Shown here: piece by piece, positions 45,723 through 58,330 of the stretch
Layout of the letters: each line of letters begins with the position of its first letter
How positions within the stretch are numbered: position 1 is the stretch's first letter
Origin: Limnanthes douglasii subsp. nivea
Taxonomy: Eukaryota; Streptophyta; Magnoliopsida; Brassicales; Limnanthaceae
Assembly: GCA_036936605.1 (NCBI GenBank)
Contig: JAUPFV010000005.1
Span: 190,524,958 to 190,588,957 of the forward strand
Reading direction: 5' to 3'
DNA length: 64,000 nt
Translations under genes and position numbers: made by a program
Notes under the pieces: model-generated
What the model was told of the DNA's origin: nothing
Databases searched by the model: none
The model's input: the letters and a program-made list of their open reading frames with translations, nothing else

Positions 45723-46370
45723 TTTTACTATCTTTTGAATTTTTATTAGCTTCTTGTACTTGTCAAATCAGTATCACAACTCTTTTACCCATCGAATTAT
45801 TCCGAATGAGAAAAGGTTTTTCTTATGCTTCATGTTTTACATCAAGTTATATTCACATTTAATTATTATTTATAATAATTATTCGAAGTAAAAACATAAT
45901 AAAATAATTTAAATAACCATTTCAATGCGTAACACCTCAAATGATAAAGTGCAGTGAATGAACGTAAAAGTTCGAAAAGCTTAGTGCGTTTATTGAATGT
46001 AGCACTTCAAAAACCATAGTGCGTTTATTGAACGTAGCACTTCGAATATCATAGAGTGTTTAATGAACGTACCATTTCGAACATGGTTGTTTCTTAGAAA
46101 AGTATATTTAACACTTCAGAATATTCTACCATTGGTAAACCTCAAAGATGACCAGTCTTTGATCAATTACCAAAATAGTTCAAATAAGTACATAGTGGCT
46201 CATTAAAACCTCCATAGGCCAATAGGGTAGGAAAGAGTGCGATAATCAATCAAAAGAAACAAAATCAAAATACATCATAGCTATTCCTAGTACAACTTCA
46301 GATGTTGTATATTCTATGGATGTTAAATCATCCTCCCCTGATTATCACAAAGACGATAAGATCCTGGCTT
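45723..46370. other. non-coding sequence between antisense ORF and integrase
   Basis: Contains two or three short repeats of the pattern GAACGTAGCACTTCGAA near 45,960-46,080, spaced about 37 bp. No gene is seen. Confidence 0.5.
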
Positions 46371-46400
46371 TATCCTTTCAACAACCATATAAGGTCCGTC

Positions 46401-47400
46401 TCAATTCGGGGCCATTTTTCCGGGACTCTTCTCCTTGGTGTGTAGGAATACTTTTCTTAACACTTTATCACCTACTTTAAACTCCCTCATGTTTACCCAC
46501 AAATTGTACATATTACTCATAAGATTTTGATAATGGATTACATTTAAATGAGCTCGAGCTCTTTTCTCATCAATCAGATCCAAACTTGCTCTTTTAGCTT
46601 CGTCATTGGATTTTTCGGAATATTGAGTTATTCTAAAAGATGACATTGTAGATTCCACAAGGCTAACAACATCCATTCGATATGCTAAGGCAAATGGAGT
46701 TTTTTTAGTAGCTTCTCTAAGAGTTGTTCAATAAGCCCAAAACACCTCTTGTAAATAATTGGGCTATTTTCTTGCCGCTTCTATTAAAGTCTTCTCTAAA
46801 ACTTCTAAAATAGGTCTGTTTGTCACTTCCACTTATCCATTTTCTTAGGGATGAAACGGTGTTGAACAAAATTGCTTAATTTCTTTCGAAGCGCATAATG
46901 AAGCCATTTCTTTATTATTAAATTGAGGACCGTTGTCCGTAGTAAATCTCCGAGGCACTCTAGAATGACAACAAATACTGTTTACAATGAATTTAATCAC
47001 ATCCTTCCTCTTTCGTTCCAGATAACGGCTCTGCTTCTGTCCATTTTGTAAAATAATCTACTGCAACAATTATCATTTACCGTCCTCCATATAGCATTGG
47101 CAAAGGTCCCATTAAATCTATTTCTCACATATAAAAAAGAATGGCTTCGGTAATAGACATAAGTGGAACTGCTGGCTTATGAATAGAATTAGCAAACCTT
47201 TGACAAGTATTACAGCTTCGAACCAAATTCATGGCATCGTCCATAATCGAAGGCCAATAAAACCCGACAAGCAAAACTTGACGAGATAATGCCTTAAACC
47301 GACAATATGATGATCCTTCTTCATCATGTAACTTTGATAAAACTTCATGTGATTCTTGTTTATTCAAACATCATAATAGTGGCCTACTCGATGCTTTCTT
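46401..47400 (-). pseudogene. gypsy integrase
   Basis: Reading from 47,367 leftwards: the zinc-binding domain (HDEEGSSYCRFK then CNTCQRFA), then the catalytic core with TDNGPQF near 46,920-46,940, and the C-terminal part at 46,401-46,676 (FKVGDKVLRKV). Several glutamine positions are TAA or TAG, and the core is split by stops. Integrase would insert the cDNA into chromosomes; this one is dead. Confidence 0.8.
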
Positions 47401-49300
47401 ATAAAATATTCCATCCAAAACTATATATCCAAAAGCTTTGTCGTGCAACGTTTTGGCCAATTTTGCATCATCAAGCAGTTCTCCTCAAAGCAAAAAAAAT
47501 CAAAATATCAATTCGTCAATCGTCTCGGGCTGCACCTGTAGTGATAAATAATTCCTTAATATAATCACATACGTTTGATTGAGTTAAAATTGAAGGACTC
47601 TCTTGCAGCAAAATCCAAGGATACTCTTCCTTATACGCAACACTTGATAATGAATCAACCACTATTTTATTTCCTCAACTTATATGTTCCACAACAACGT
47701 GATCAAATAAGAGCATCAAATTTTGAAGCTCTCGAAGATACAAAATTAGACGATGCATTTTTTGCTTCAAAGTTTCCGAATACTTTATTCGCTACCAATT
47801 GAGAATTTGTCTCTAATCAAACTGAAGTTATTTGAAGCATGAAACCAAATTTAATAGAATGAAGCATTGTATCTCCAGATAGAGCAACTAATTGAACTCC
47901 AGCGTTGTATTCTAAAACACAAGATCCACCGTCAGTTCGAATAACCCATATCTAATTCCCTGGTAACACATCATTACTATCTTCTGTTTCCGATCTACTT
48001 GAATGAAATTCCACAAGAAAGTCTGCCAAAGCTTGCGCTTTATTTGCAGTTCAAGGTGTGAATATAATATCATAATCTCCCAACTCCACTGACCACTTGG
48101 TCATTCTCCCTGAAATATCAAGACGTTGTAAACCATTTTTCAGAGGAAATAAAGTCTGAACCTCAATGGTATGGGCTTGAAAATAAGAACGCATCTTTCT
48201 AGCAACCACCACTAATGCCAATGTTAATTTTCAAGCTTCAAATATCTCTTTTCTGTTGCCACCAAACCTTCACTGACATAGTATAACCGGCTTCAGAATT
48301 CCTGAATCTTCACATACTAATATTGCACTGACTGCAAAATCTGATACCGCAATGTATAAAAGAGTTGTTCTCCACTTCGAGACTTAGATAAAATTTCTGA
48401 ATATGACAATAAATCCTTGATGTTTGTAAATGTCGCTTCACAAGCTGAAATCCATTCGAATTTTTTTGGCCCTCGCAACAATTGAAAGAGAGGAAAACAT
48501 TTATCACAGAATCGAGAAATAAATCTATTAAATACTGCTAACCTTCTTGTCAAAACTTTTACTTCTTTGATAGTTCGGGGTGAGTTCATTGATGCTAAAA
48601 CTTTCAACTGTTCTGGGTTAGCTTCTATCCCTTTTTCACTGATAACAAAACCCAAGAACGTCCCTAATCAAACTCTAAATGTACATTTTTCAAGGATTCA
48701 TCTTTAGTCTTATTGCCCTTAAATTAAAGAATGTCTTTTCTAAATCTTCTAAGTGTGCCTCATTTGCTAAGCTTTTTACCACCATGTAATCATTGTATAC
48801 TTCCATATTTCTTCCAATTTGAAAGACAAACGCTTTATTCATTCACCTCTGGTAAGTGGCACCGACATTCTTCAGTCCAAAAGGCATAACCTTATAACAA
48901 TTTAAACCCCTGTAACTAATGAAAGTAGTACATTCTTGATCGTTCAGATTCATCTGGATCTGATTATATCCCATAAAATCATCCATGAAAGTCAATATTT
49001 TGTTGCCCGAAGTGGAATCAATCAGATGGTCTATTCGAGGAACATGAAATAGGTCTTTTAGGACAGACTCGATTTAAATCTGTAAAATCCACACACATTC
49101 TCCACTTTCCGTTGTTCTTCTTGACCACTAGAGGATTCGCCGTCCATAAAAGATTCTGTGATTCCCTTATATGTCCGACCCTGGATAAACGATCCATTTT
49201 GGAAAAAATTGCTTCTAATTTTTCTGATGAAAATGCCCTAATTTTTTAGATTACAGACTTCACTCTTGGATTAACGGCTAAACTATTACAAATTACTTCG
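47401..49300 (-). pseudogene. gypsy reverse transcriptase and RNase H
   Basis: RNase H remnants at about 47,780-47,990 (NSQLVANKVFG and DGGSCVLEYN). RT C-terminus and thumb at 48,317-48,655 (MGFVISEKGIEANPEQ). The RT active site near 48,800 reads YNDYMVVKS where YVDDMVVKS or similar is expected, so one catalytic Asp is lost. RT N-terminal part runs to about 49,300. Many stops. Confidence 0.8.
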
Positions 49301-50000
49301 GTCGGTATACCTACCACATCCTCTGTTTTCCAAGCAAAAACATCCAAATTATGAGACAAAAATTACAATAGTTGTTGACGTACAACTCGAGCCCGTAAGG
49401 TTCTTATTCGAAGTGTTTTCCCTTAGAAAAAGTATACTCCTCAATCTCTTCACTAACTGTTAAGGACCTTAGGGTTTCCCTCGGATCGTCAACCCTTTCA
49501 TCTAAATCCGAGGTCAACCCACATGACTGCTATTCATTCATCATATCTCCACTGCTGGATCCTCGAATCCGAAGTGTAGTGGCATAACATTTCCTTGCAA
49601 CCTTTTGGTCTCCAACTACATATTTAAAACATTGATGGATTGTTAACACAATGACATACATCTTTGACAACCAAGACCTTCCAACAATGGCATTATAACT
49701 TGTTGGACAATCCACCGCCATAAAAAGCACTTGAACCTTTTTCTTGAAGGGTCCCTTTCAAGAATTTATCTCCTAACGAATTCTCATTTTACCCGTGCAG
49801 TCACTCAAGTGAAACCAATGATTGTGCACTCTGATTGAAAAATTCAAGGAGGATTTTACATCCTGTAATATGTTTCTTTAAAAAGGACATTCACGGAACT
49901 CCCGGTATTCATAAGCACGCATCTAATTTCAACGACAATAACTTTTGCCCCAATGATCACTGCATCCTCATGCGGCCCCACAGTTCTTTCGAAATCATCC
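49301..50000 (-). pseudogene. gypsy protease region
   Basis: The open piece 49,530-49,730 carries VDCPTSYNAIVGRSWL. It is the counterpart of 659-934, with a few substitutions and extra breaks upstream. Confidence 0.7.
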
Positions 50001-50169
50001 TCATCGAATAGAATAAAGGAAATGTGTCTTTTTCAATACAAATGAATAGACATTATCCCATCTATCTAGGTTTCCAAATTGACAAATGTCTATTCCTCGA
50101 ACTATCGGTATTACTAGTCATCGAATCACCCCCAAAAATGTCTAATGACTCGAAATACGCACACAGATT

Positions 50170-51640
50170 TCAAACATGCCATTTATTTATTGGCTCTTCC
50201 ACCGTAATTAAAAATAATCTATCTGGATCCATATATAAATAATCTGAGGCAACATCAAACTCGTCAACCTTAGAATCTAGAATCATCAAATTTTCATCTT
50301 GCGCAATTGGGTTGGGTGGCTGTGAATTGGATGCTGGATTTGTTAATGCACTGCCCTGTGACTTCATATAAGTCAGTAGCTTTCCATTCTTAATCAAAAA
50401 AATTCACCGCAATGCAATCATTGATGTCATGACCAATGTCATTGTGGTACCTACAGAATTTGTTATTCAGCTCCTCCCTTGGCTTGTTGATTGGAGCGAG
50501 CTTCCTGAAATTTACGTAGCTCTTAGTTTTATCAAAAATCATTTCCATATTTTCAGTCAAATCTGCATAATATTCAGGCCTTATCTACTGATTTGGCCTC
50601 GACCTATTAAATTGGCAAGATGGAGATTGATTCTAATATCCCCTAGTTCGATGTGGTAAATTGTTATTCCTCGAACGCGCTTGTTAATTAGCATTTGAAG
50701 GTTACCCTTGGTTATGGGACACCTGCTTTGAATTCTTTGGAAAGTTAACTTCTTCTCCTTAGACTCTAGTTAATTCTTCAACTTTGATTTGATCTTCAAC
50801 CTGAGCTATTAATGATCTAAAAGTTAAAATCCCTATTTTTGTTATCTCATTAGCGAGATCCCCTAGTAATAACCCTTGGCGAAAACCTGACATCGCCACA
50901 GACTCTTTACAGTTATCCAAACTTGCCTTTGTTAAAACAAATTGCTTCGTGTAATCTTTCAATTTTTCTCCAACTGCCTACTTACACTGGATAATTGTGT
51001 CGTTGTTTGCTCTCATTTGTTTACTACCAACAAAATGCCTTCAAAAGCAGTGTAAAAGTCTCTAAAATTCAAAATGGATCGCCTTGAAATTCGGTTATAC
51101 CATTTCAAAGCCGTCCCTTTAAAAGTTTGTGAGAAATCTCGACGTACGAGCCTACCGTCGTCCTCAAAATTCATCGTATACTTTTTGATCTATTTGATGT
51201 GATCATCCGGATCCTGGATCCCATCGAACTTTTCAAATTTGGCTATATCAAAAAACTTTGGAAGTGTAATAGATCTAATTTCACTTGTCAATGGAAAATT
51301 CCTCCAACCCACACCTTGAACATATCGATCTTTGGTTCCCATTACTACATATAAATTCCGATCAGCCTCATCATACTGATTCGACGTGTTTCATTCACAC
51401 CAATTAGACTCCCTTAAACATCGAGGTATACTATCTCTCCTAGATTTGTGCTCTTTCTTTGAATTTTTGAGGCTGATCCCTCTATTATTTCGAAGAAACA
51501 CTGCACTTTTTAAAACCTAAGCCAGAACTCTCAACCTCCTCATCACTAGATGTCACATACTTTTGCTTATCTTTTTTTTCTTTTCGTGAAGAGTGAGGAG
51601 CTTCGAAGCGCACATTCTTCTGCTCAGTCCTGATCTGACG
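50170..51640 (-). pseudogene. gypsy gag
   Basis: Retrotrans_gag core at 50,759-50,962 (MKDYTKQFVLTKASL, VAMSGFRQGLL). A C-terminal gag segment is at 50,170-50,397. The N-terminal part runs to about 51,640, in broken frames. No intact zinc knuckle found. Confidence 0.72.
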
Positions 51641-51993
51641 ATCAATGCAAGATCGATCTAATTGGTTTCCAGGTTCAGTTTTTTCATTCTAGTGTCTCAC
51701 CATGGATTTTACCGTTGTTGATTGAATTTCCTACTCTCTTGGATCATATTTCTCATTCAAAACGTTTATCTTATCCAAGAGCTAATTTATTTGTACTTCT
51801 ATATCAGATTGAGTTTGGTGGATCAAACAAAAAATTCTTCTGGTCTATCATCAGTCCTCTGCAAATATTCTCTTAACGTCTCGATAACTCATCGAACTAA
51901 AGGATCGTTTTCTAGATTCATCATAAAGCTTCAAGATTGTTTTTCAAGATTGATAAAATTCGAGCTGGAAAAATAGACACTGATTGTTAATCG

Positions 51994-52013
51994 TCCTTAG
52001 TGAAGTCGCCAAT
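51994..52013 (-). promoter_or_regulatory. gypsy primer binding site
   Basis: On the minus strand TTGGCGACTTCACTAAGGAC follows the LTR end after a one or two base spacer. The TGGCGACTNCACTGGGGA type is common in Tat-lineage elements; I cannot confirm the tRNA. Confidence 0.6.
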
Positions 52014-52014
52014 T

Positions 52015-52336
52015 TGGTGAGTTTAGTTCTTTGAATTGCTTTAATAATTGAGAGAAGTAAAAATTTAGAGAGAGAAATAGATTCTAGAGAGAGAAAGCCA
52101 AAGTATAGAAGTGTTCAAACTCAAAAGTTCAACCCCTTTATTAGTTTAGCTCTGGCCTTTATATAGAGGCGTAATAATGACTTAGTTTAGAGCTGAAAAC
52201 AATTACATGAAAATGGCTAATTGGACTTTTAGTCGACTAAAATACATAATTCTGAATTTCTCCTCTAACTTTACCATCTGTTACATAACGTTTTATTGTT
52301 TACATTTTAATAGTTAAATTTATTACTTCCTTATCA
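52015..52336 (-). repeat. gypsy 5' LTR
   Basis: 322 bp, TG to CA. TATA-like CTATATAAAGG on the minus strand at 52,157-52,168 would be the element promoter. Confidence 0.9.
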
Positions 52337-52341
52337 ATACA
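52337..52341. repeat. gypsy target site duplication, right
   Basis: ATACA directly after the LTR CA; equal to 42,957-42,961. Confidence 0.9.
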
Positions 52342-52367
52342 TATATTATATATATTATTATATTAAA

Positions 52368-52507
52368 CAACAAAAGACGGCTACCTATAATTGTAGCAGT
52401 CTTTTGTTGGTGCAATTCGGTTATCCGATTAACCGATTCATTCGGATATCAGAATTGAGTTTAATTTTCTTTTTTGTGTTTCTCCTCTAAAAATAAAGGA
52501 GAAACAC
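52368..52507. repeat. cluster of three hairpins, second copy
   Basis: Stem 1 52,368-52,384 with 52,393-52,409; stem 3 52,476-52,486 with 52,497-52,507; stem 2 in between with more mismatches than in copy 0. Homologous to 2,917-3,056. Confidence 0.8.
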
Positions 52508-53125
52508 ATTCACAATTCACTCACCTCTCAATACTACTCTAAATCTCTCTTCTTCTTCTACATTAGTTACTTCTCTATTTCTAAATCTCTCTTAAAGCAT
52601 TAGTTATTGTGTCTAGTTTACTTACTTCTACATTGCGAATAGTTACTCTATTATTTTTGATCGAAAAAATTATTTGATAAAACCAATCAAATTTGATTGT
52701 GTTAACATTATACTAGCTAAATTAATAGCTTTGTATAATGTTTTCACTTTGTTCGTTATTATAGTAGTTTCGTTATTAGTTTGTATTACTCGTTATTTAG
52801 TAAATTAAAAAAAAGTATATAATTTATTTTGATTGGTGATATTAATTAGTATTAGTTTTAATTTGGCGTCTATTAATTTGTCATTCAGTATATGTTTTTA
52901 GTTATATTAATTTAGTTCAATGTTTTTATATTAATTAGTATCAAAAGATATGATTTTGGTTTATAAAATAATAACTACACTTGTATTATTTATAACTAAA
53001 TCATAATCATAATAATCAAAATGTAATAATAAAATTATAATCATATAACTTATAATAGTTTAAAATTATATTATATGACTTTGGTTTATAAAATAATAAC
53101 AACACTTGTAGTATTTATAACCAAC

Positions 53126-53159
<34 letters not shown>

Positions 53160-53800
53160 TTACCATGATAAAATATGATTTTGGTTTATAAAATAATAAC
53201 AACGCTTAATATTTATAACCAAATAATAGTAATATTCAAAATGTAATAATAAAATTATAACGATAAAACTTATAATATTTTAATATGATAAGATATGATT
53301 TTGGTTAATAAAATAATAGCTACACTTGTAATATCTATAACCAAATCATAATAATAACATTGAAATGGTAATAATAAAATTATAACCATATAATTTATAA
53401 TGTTTTAATATTTTTGGTTTATAAAATAATGACACCACTTGTAATATTTATAACCAAATCATAATAATACTACTTAAATTGTTATTATAAACTTATAATC
53501 ATATATATTATAATGTTCCAAATTGTAACTTAAGATATTGGCTTATAAAATATTTAATATTTATAACCAAATCATAATAATAATTCAATGTAATAATAAA
53601 ATTATAATCATATAATTGTAAGATACGATTTTTTTTAAAATAACATCCATAATAATATTTATAACAAAATTATAATAATATTTAAAATGTAATAATAAAA
53701 TCATAATAATACTTGTTATAATATTTAAAAAATAAAATACACGATATTGATAAAATACGATTATAAATAATATTTTTTTAATTAGTATAATATATAATTG
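52508..53800. repeat. AT-rich region with degenerate tandem array, second copy
   Basis: Homologous to 3,057-4,200, with the core near 52,951, 53,079, 53,178, 53,301 and 53,414 and one extra segment around 53,470-53,580 absent from copy 0. An AAT trinucleotide run at about 53,128-53,158 is longer here than in copy 0. No gene is seen. Confidence 0.78.
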
Positions 53801-53929
53801 ATTAGCGTGTCTGACGTGTAATTATTATTAGCGGGGCTATGCGTGTGCGTAGCTAGCGTCTACATGTTTCTCGGTGCATGCCAGTCAAACGTATTTCGGG
53901 GTGTCCATTTGCCGCCCATAATTGAGACG
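53801..53929. other. GCGTGT island, right side of AT-rich region
   Basis: Contains GCGTGTCTGACGTG and ATGCGTGTGCGTAGC. Counterpart of 4,222-4,349. Confidence 0.45.
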
Positions 53930-54539
53930 ATAATTTTTTTTAATTTCAGTAAACGACAAAATATATTATGAAATTGAGAGTTTTACAAAGCCCGTAGCTC
54001 TAAATAAGAGTCTTATAAAATGTGAAGCCCAGAACCTAATTAAAGTAACTAAAATAGAACGATCCCTAAAATTACACCTGAAATCCTAATTTGAGAAGAC
54101 AATGAGGCCACACTAATGAACCGATCACCACACAAAACAAGACCAGCCAAGAAATCGCCCACCAGCTTTACCACCATCAGAGAATCCTTCAGCTACCCTC
54201 CAACAATCAATCGTCATGCCAACGCTTGAAAAACGCGAGAGAACCACCAATGCTGCCCTTCATCACCTCCGATAAGTAGTCTCCATAACCCCGATCACCC
54301 ATCCCTCTTTTAGACCGAATGAAGACTCTCAATCTTAACATGCAACTACCAGAAGAGGCTCCAGAACACTCCAGACCTATTATCGAAATATCCAAGACAA
54401 AAGTCTAGCTTTTAGAGATTAAGTAGCCAGGGTCGTTGCTTTCCAGCTTGATAATAGCAAGAAGGAACGAATGAGCATTAAGCTGAGTGAAATTTTGGTC
54501 CTTCTTGCTATTTAAAGTCTATTTTGCGATCCAATCAGC

Positions 54540-56671
54540 TGCCTGATTTTGGACTCGGGAAATATACTTCAACGAAATACTGGGAGCAATTAGTTTTTTA
54601 CAGATAGAAAGAGAAGAAGAGAGATGGAAAGGGTATTTTCCTTCACCAAGCATGTTAATAAGAGACAGATAATCGGTCTCAATATCAACATGAGTACAAT
54701 AACGCTCTCTGCAAAGAAGAAGAGCCCTATCAAGGCTCTCGTTTCAGTAGCAATGGGGGATAGCTTGCCAAACTTCTGACCCAGACGAACAACCAGCCCA
54801 CCACTGAAGTTTCTAATGATAAGACCTTCATTGGTCTTTCCCACATGGTTGCAAGCAGCATCAAGATTCAGTTTTAGCCTTCCACGAGCATGAGTCAACC
54901 ATCTAAGGTACGTCACTTTTCAGTTTTTCAAGTGTGAGACGCAATCCATAGTAGTACCTACTTTATTAGCTTTAAGCCAATGCTTAGGAGAAAATTTATT
55001 AGAATATTCAAGACCATTGATAATCTTGTATATTGAATTTAAAGCATAAACATGACTTTGCTTAATTTTTTAAACTTAGCAGCATTTCTGTTTTTCCAAA
55101 TGACCCTGGAAATTAAACTGGGATTATATGGGTAATGTGAACCTTCTGCTTTGGGAACAACAACCAGATTCTCAAAACATGAGGGAACAACATATACCTT
55201 TTGATCTTAATATTAAAAATTCTACGAAAATGGTCCCATAGATACCAATCAAAGTCACAGTTAATAAAAACATAACTAATGTTTTCAATATTAGGGCATA
55301 CCTGACATTTAGAAACAATGTTAATGGATCTCCTCATGGTATTGATGGTTTGCCAAATTTCATCCTCACTAGCAAAATTAAGCATCATGTTATTATCATC
55401 CTTGGTTATAAGATTAGGAATAAGATTAAACATACTATCATGCATATTAGAATCCTCATCTGTCGAATATTTATAAGGATTGGAAGTTAACACCTTTTTA
55501 AAATACTCTTCACCTGAATAGCCAATACTATCAACATCATTAATGTTGTTAACATTAATGCTATGAGTAACATTCCTTCTTTTTTTCTTTTTCAGCAAAA
55601 GCATGGAAAGCTTTCTTGTTGCGGTCACTGTCTTTAAGCCAAGAGGTATAACATTTCTGCTTTCATAACTCCTCATCATCCCTTAATGCTTTAAGATGAA
55701 GACTAACTGCTTTACTAAGATTACACTTAGAAATGTTATTATTTTGCAGCAAATTAGTCTTCTCCATGAAATCTACATTTCTTTGAGTATCTCTCAACTT
55801 AAGGAAGATATTTCCAACCTAGTTAGTATTCCAATCCCTTAATATTATTTAAGGTTTTTAATTTAAACCAAAACACTTCATTTGGACCACCATTAATTTT
55901 AAGATTGCAATTATATCTCACAAGAGTAAGAAATGAATCATGGTTGGTCCACATGTTCAAGAATTTGAAACTTTTTTTATTACCTATGAAATGTGTTTAA
56001 ATTGTTTTGAATAGAAGTAATAAGAAAATGAGCATGGCCAGAACATGTTCTGACCATGTGATGAAAATAAGTCCTATAGAAGCTTTCTGCCCAGACTTTG
56101 TTAAACATTACTTGTCCAGCCTTTTCCATCTAGTCCCTCTATTCCAAGTGAAATTGTGACCAATATACCCAGCATCTTCCAAACTGAATACTCTAATCAT
56201 ATCTAAGAAGTCCTCCATACCATTATGGTTAGTCGTAGAACATCCTATTTGCTCCATTAGTAATGATGTTGAACTCCCCCATAGTAATCCAACAACTATC
56301 AGAAATAACTTCATTCCTCAGCATCTCCCAAAGACTTAATCTTAAATTCCTTTGGCATTTAGCATATACCACAGAAAGGAAAAAAGGTTTATTAATGTTA
56401 CTATAGGTAACCTTCTTATACACCGATCTATATTATAAATGATACTAACATTAGAATCAGCAGTCTAGAACATCCAGAATTTATTTGCATAGTTAGAAGA
56501 ATAGTGATTAAAACCCAATTTAATAGCAATATTACTTATCTTATTAGAAGAGGTCATAGGTTCTTGAATATCAAGAATCTTAGCATGCTGCAACTTAACA
56601 GTAAAAATCAGTCTACGAACTGTTAGGATATTACTGATGCCACGAACATTCCAATTAAACATATTTATCAT
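54540..56671 (-). pseudogene. LINE-A ORF2 in unit 4, RT deleted
   Basis: Start at 56,671 (MINMFNWNVRGISN). Endonuclease pieces run from 56,671 to about 56,108. The linker frame 55,113-55,679 runs straight into the zf-RVT-like part (SINIVSKCQVCPNIEN) because of the deletion. A frame-disturbed RNase H remnant (LNLDAACNHVGKTNEG) is at 54,590-54,916. It cannot reverse transcribe. Confidence 0.8.
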
Positions 56672-57765
56672 TATTAGATAGTGATTTGTATCTGTTTTTA
56701 GTCCCTGAGTACTTTAAAGACTTTATAATGACTTTACTTTGATTTTTGTACTTTTTTACAGATGACAACTTCTTGTTCAAGATGGTTTTGAAGCCAGGAT
56801 CAAGAGTATTCCTTAAAGGAAATATCGGGTTACTACCAGCATTATCAAGATCAAGAGATCTAGCTTCGAGAACTTTGTTTCCTTCAGTATTGCTCTGATT
56901 ATGTGTTTGTTTCAGTTGTTGAATAGCTTCAACTATTTCTCCGGGCTCAGGTAGAGTAACATTTTTATTTTTAGACAAATTAACATGGAAAGTTGTAATA
57001 GGAGTTTGTTCTTCAACAATATGAACCTGATTGTTCTTGTATGATTCTAATTTATCTATCTTTTCTTCAGTTTTTTCATTCTTTCCTTTTGTATCACCTT
57101 TCTTGATCTTGTTACAGTCTGTTATGCAATTTTCAACATGATAGCAATGAAAGCACTACAAAAGCAGATTTTTGTAACTCCAGTTAAGCCAACATCCGTC
57201 ATTTGAACCGAAACCAACCCATAATTTACTGTGAAGTTTCTTTGAGGTATCCAGTTCAAATAAAGCAAAGGCAGCATTGCCATAAGCTCTATTATCATAG
57301 AGACATTCAACTTTGTATGACATGCCCAACGAAACCACAATACTTGAAGAAGATCTTCATTATACATGAATTCAGGAAGTTTCTGAATTCTGACTCATAC
57401 CAGAGCCATAGGGTTTTCTTTTTTGCCATTGAAACCTGGCCACCATCTTAGATTTCTCATAACAACAACATCAACATTTCATTTACTCTTTTTGGAAGAC
57501 CGTTTGTGAACTTTCATATAAGCGTACTTCTAGCTTTTTCCATGAGCGAATCTTTCGTTTCTCGAGCAAATTGAATAGAAACACGGTCTTGTTTCTCATT
57601 CACAGAATCAGGTCGAAAATCGTTTTTGGTTAGCTCCAGTCGCTGCTTTACCGAGTCAGCAAAGGATTTCTTGAATTGAGACATAATCCGATTAGCAATG
57701 CTTGCTTCATAATGAAGAGTGGGATACTCTTCGTCAAAAGAACAGGCCCTGCTTCTTACTTCCAT
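56655..57765 (-). pseudogene. LINE-A ORF1 in unit 4
   Basis: Start MEVRSRACSFDEEYP at 57,765. A stop at about 57,514 and the 127-bp deletion break the DUF4283 region. The C-terminal piece 56,655-56,978 is open and overlaps ORF2 by 17 bases. Confidence 0.75.
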
Positions 57766-58330
57766 TGCAGAAGGGAGGAGAAAAGACTACAATTTAAAGA
57801 AAAAAGACGAAGATTCATCTTCTTAGAACAGTCACAAAAAATTGAAGTTCTATGAATGGTTCAATCAAATATTATCGTATCTTAATTAATCTGATCTCAA
57901 CGACAACTTAATACTTTTTTGAGGTTCTATGAATAGTTCAATCAAATATTATCGTATCTTAGTTAATCTGATCTCGACGACAACTTACTACGTCTTTGGT
58001 AGTGTAGTGAAAATGATTCTTAATTAGTCTTTTAAATAAGTTTCCAGTTTCTCATCCGTATAGCTACGTATATTGTATTGAATATTAAAATTGGTTAATT
58101 TAAAAAAATGAACTATGAATCCCTACCATTCCATTATACATCCGCAAGATATAAAATATTGAAACGAGTTCAACTAATAAAGATAGATGTTGAAAATAGA
58201 AGAAATTATAACATCTCATTGCTTAAAACAAGAAAAATTAGGTGGTTTACCCCCTAAAATTACAGACCAAAAAATAAAAATTGCTAATACATTTTAAAAG
58301 AAAACAGACAAATATACTAGTACCACAAGG
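57766..58330 (-). other. UGT-D 3' flank
   Basis: Homologous to the other UGT 3' flanks, with the 77-bp repeat at about 57,846-57,985 and GTAC at 58,320-58,323. No gene is seen. Confidence 0.6.

Larger units (their letters stand above)
42962..52336 (-). mobile_element. full-length Tat-type Ty3/gypsy retrotransposon with antisense extra ORF
   Basis: LTRs of 319 bp (42,962-43,280) and 322 bp (52,015-52,336) are bounded by TG and CA and flanked by a perfect 5-bp target duplication ATACA (42,957-42,961 and 52,337-52,341). Minus-strand order: 5' LTR, PBS, gag, protease, RT, RNase H, integrase; then an extra ORF on the opposite strand, polypurine tract and 3' LTR. This order and the antisense ORF fit the Tat lineage (Retand or Grande-like). 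By eye the LTRs are about 85-90 percent identical, so the insertion is old. All coding parts are broken. Confidence 0.92.
53930..57765 (-). mobile_element. LINE-A copy in unit 4, internally deleted
   Basis: Homologous to 4,350-10,044 but lacks 1,835 bp of ORF2 (copy 0 positions 5,837-7,671), removing most of the reverse transcriptase. The break sits at a shared CTCA (55,333-55,336). It shares the 127-bp ORF1 deletion with copy 0. Confidence 0.85.
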
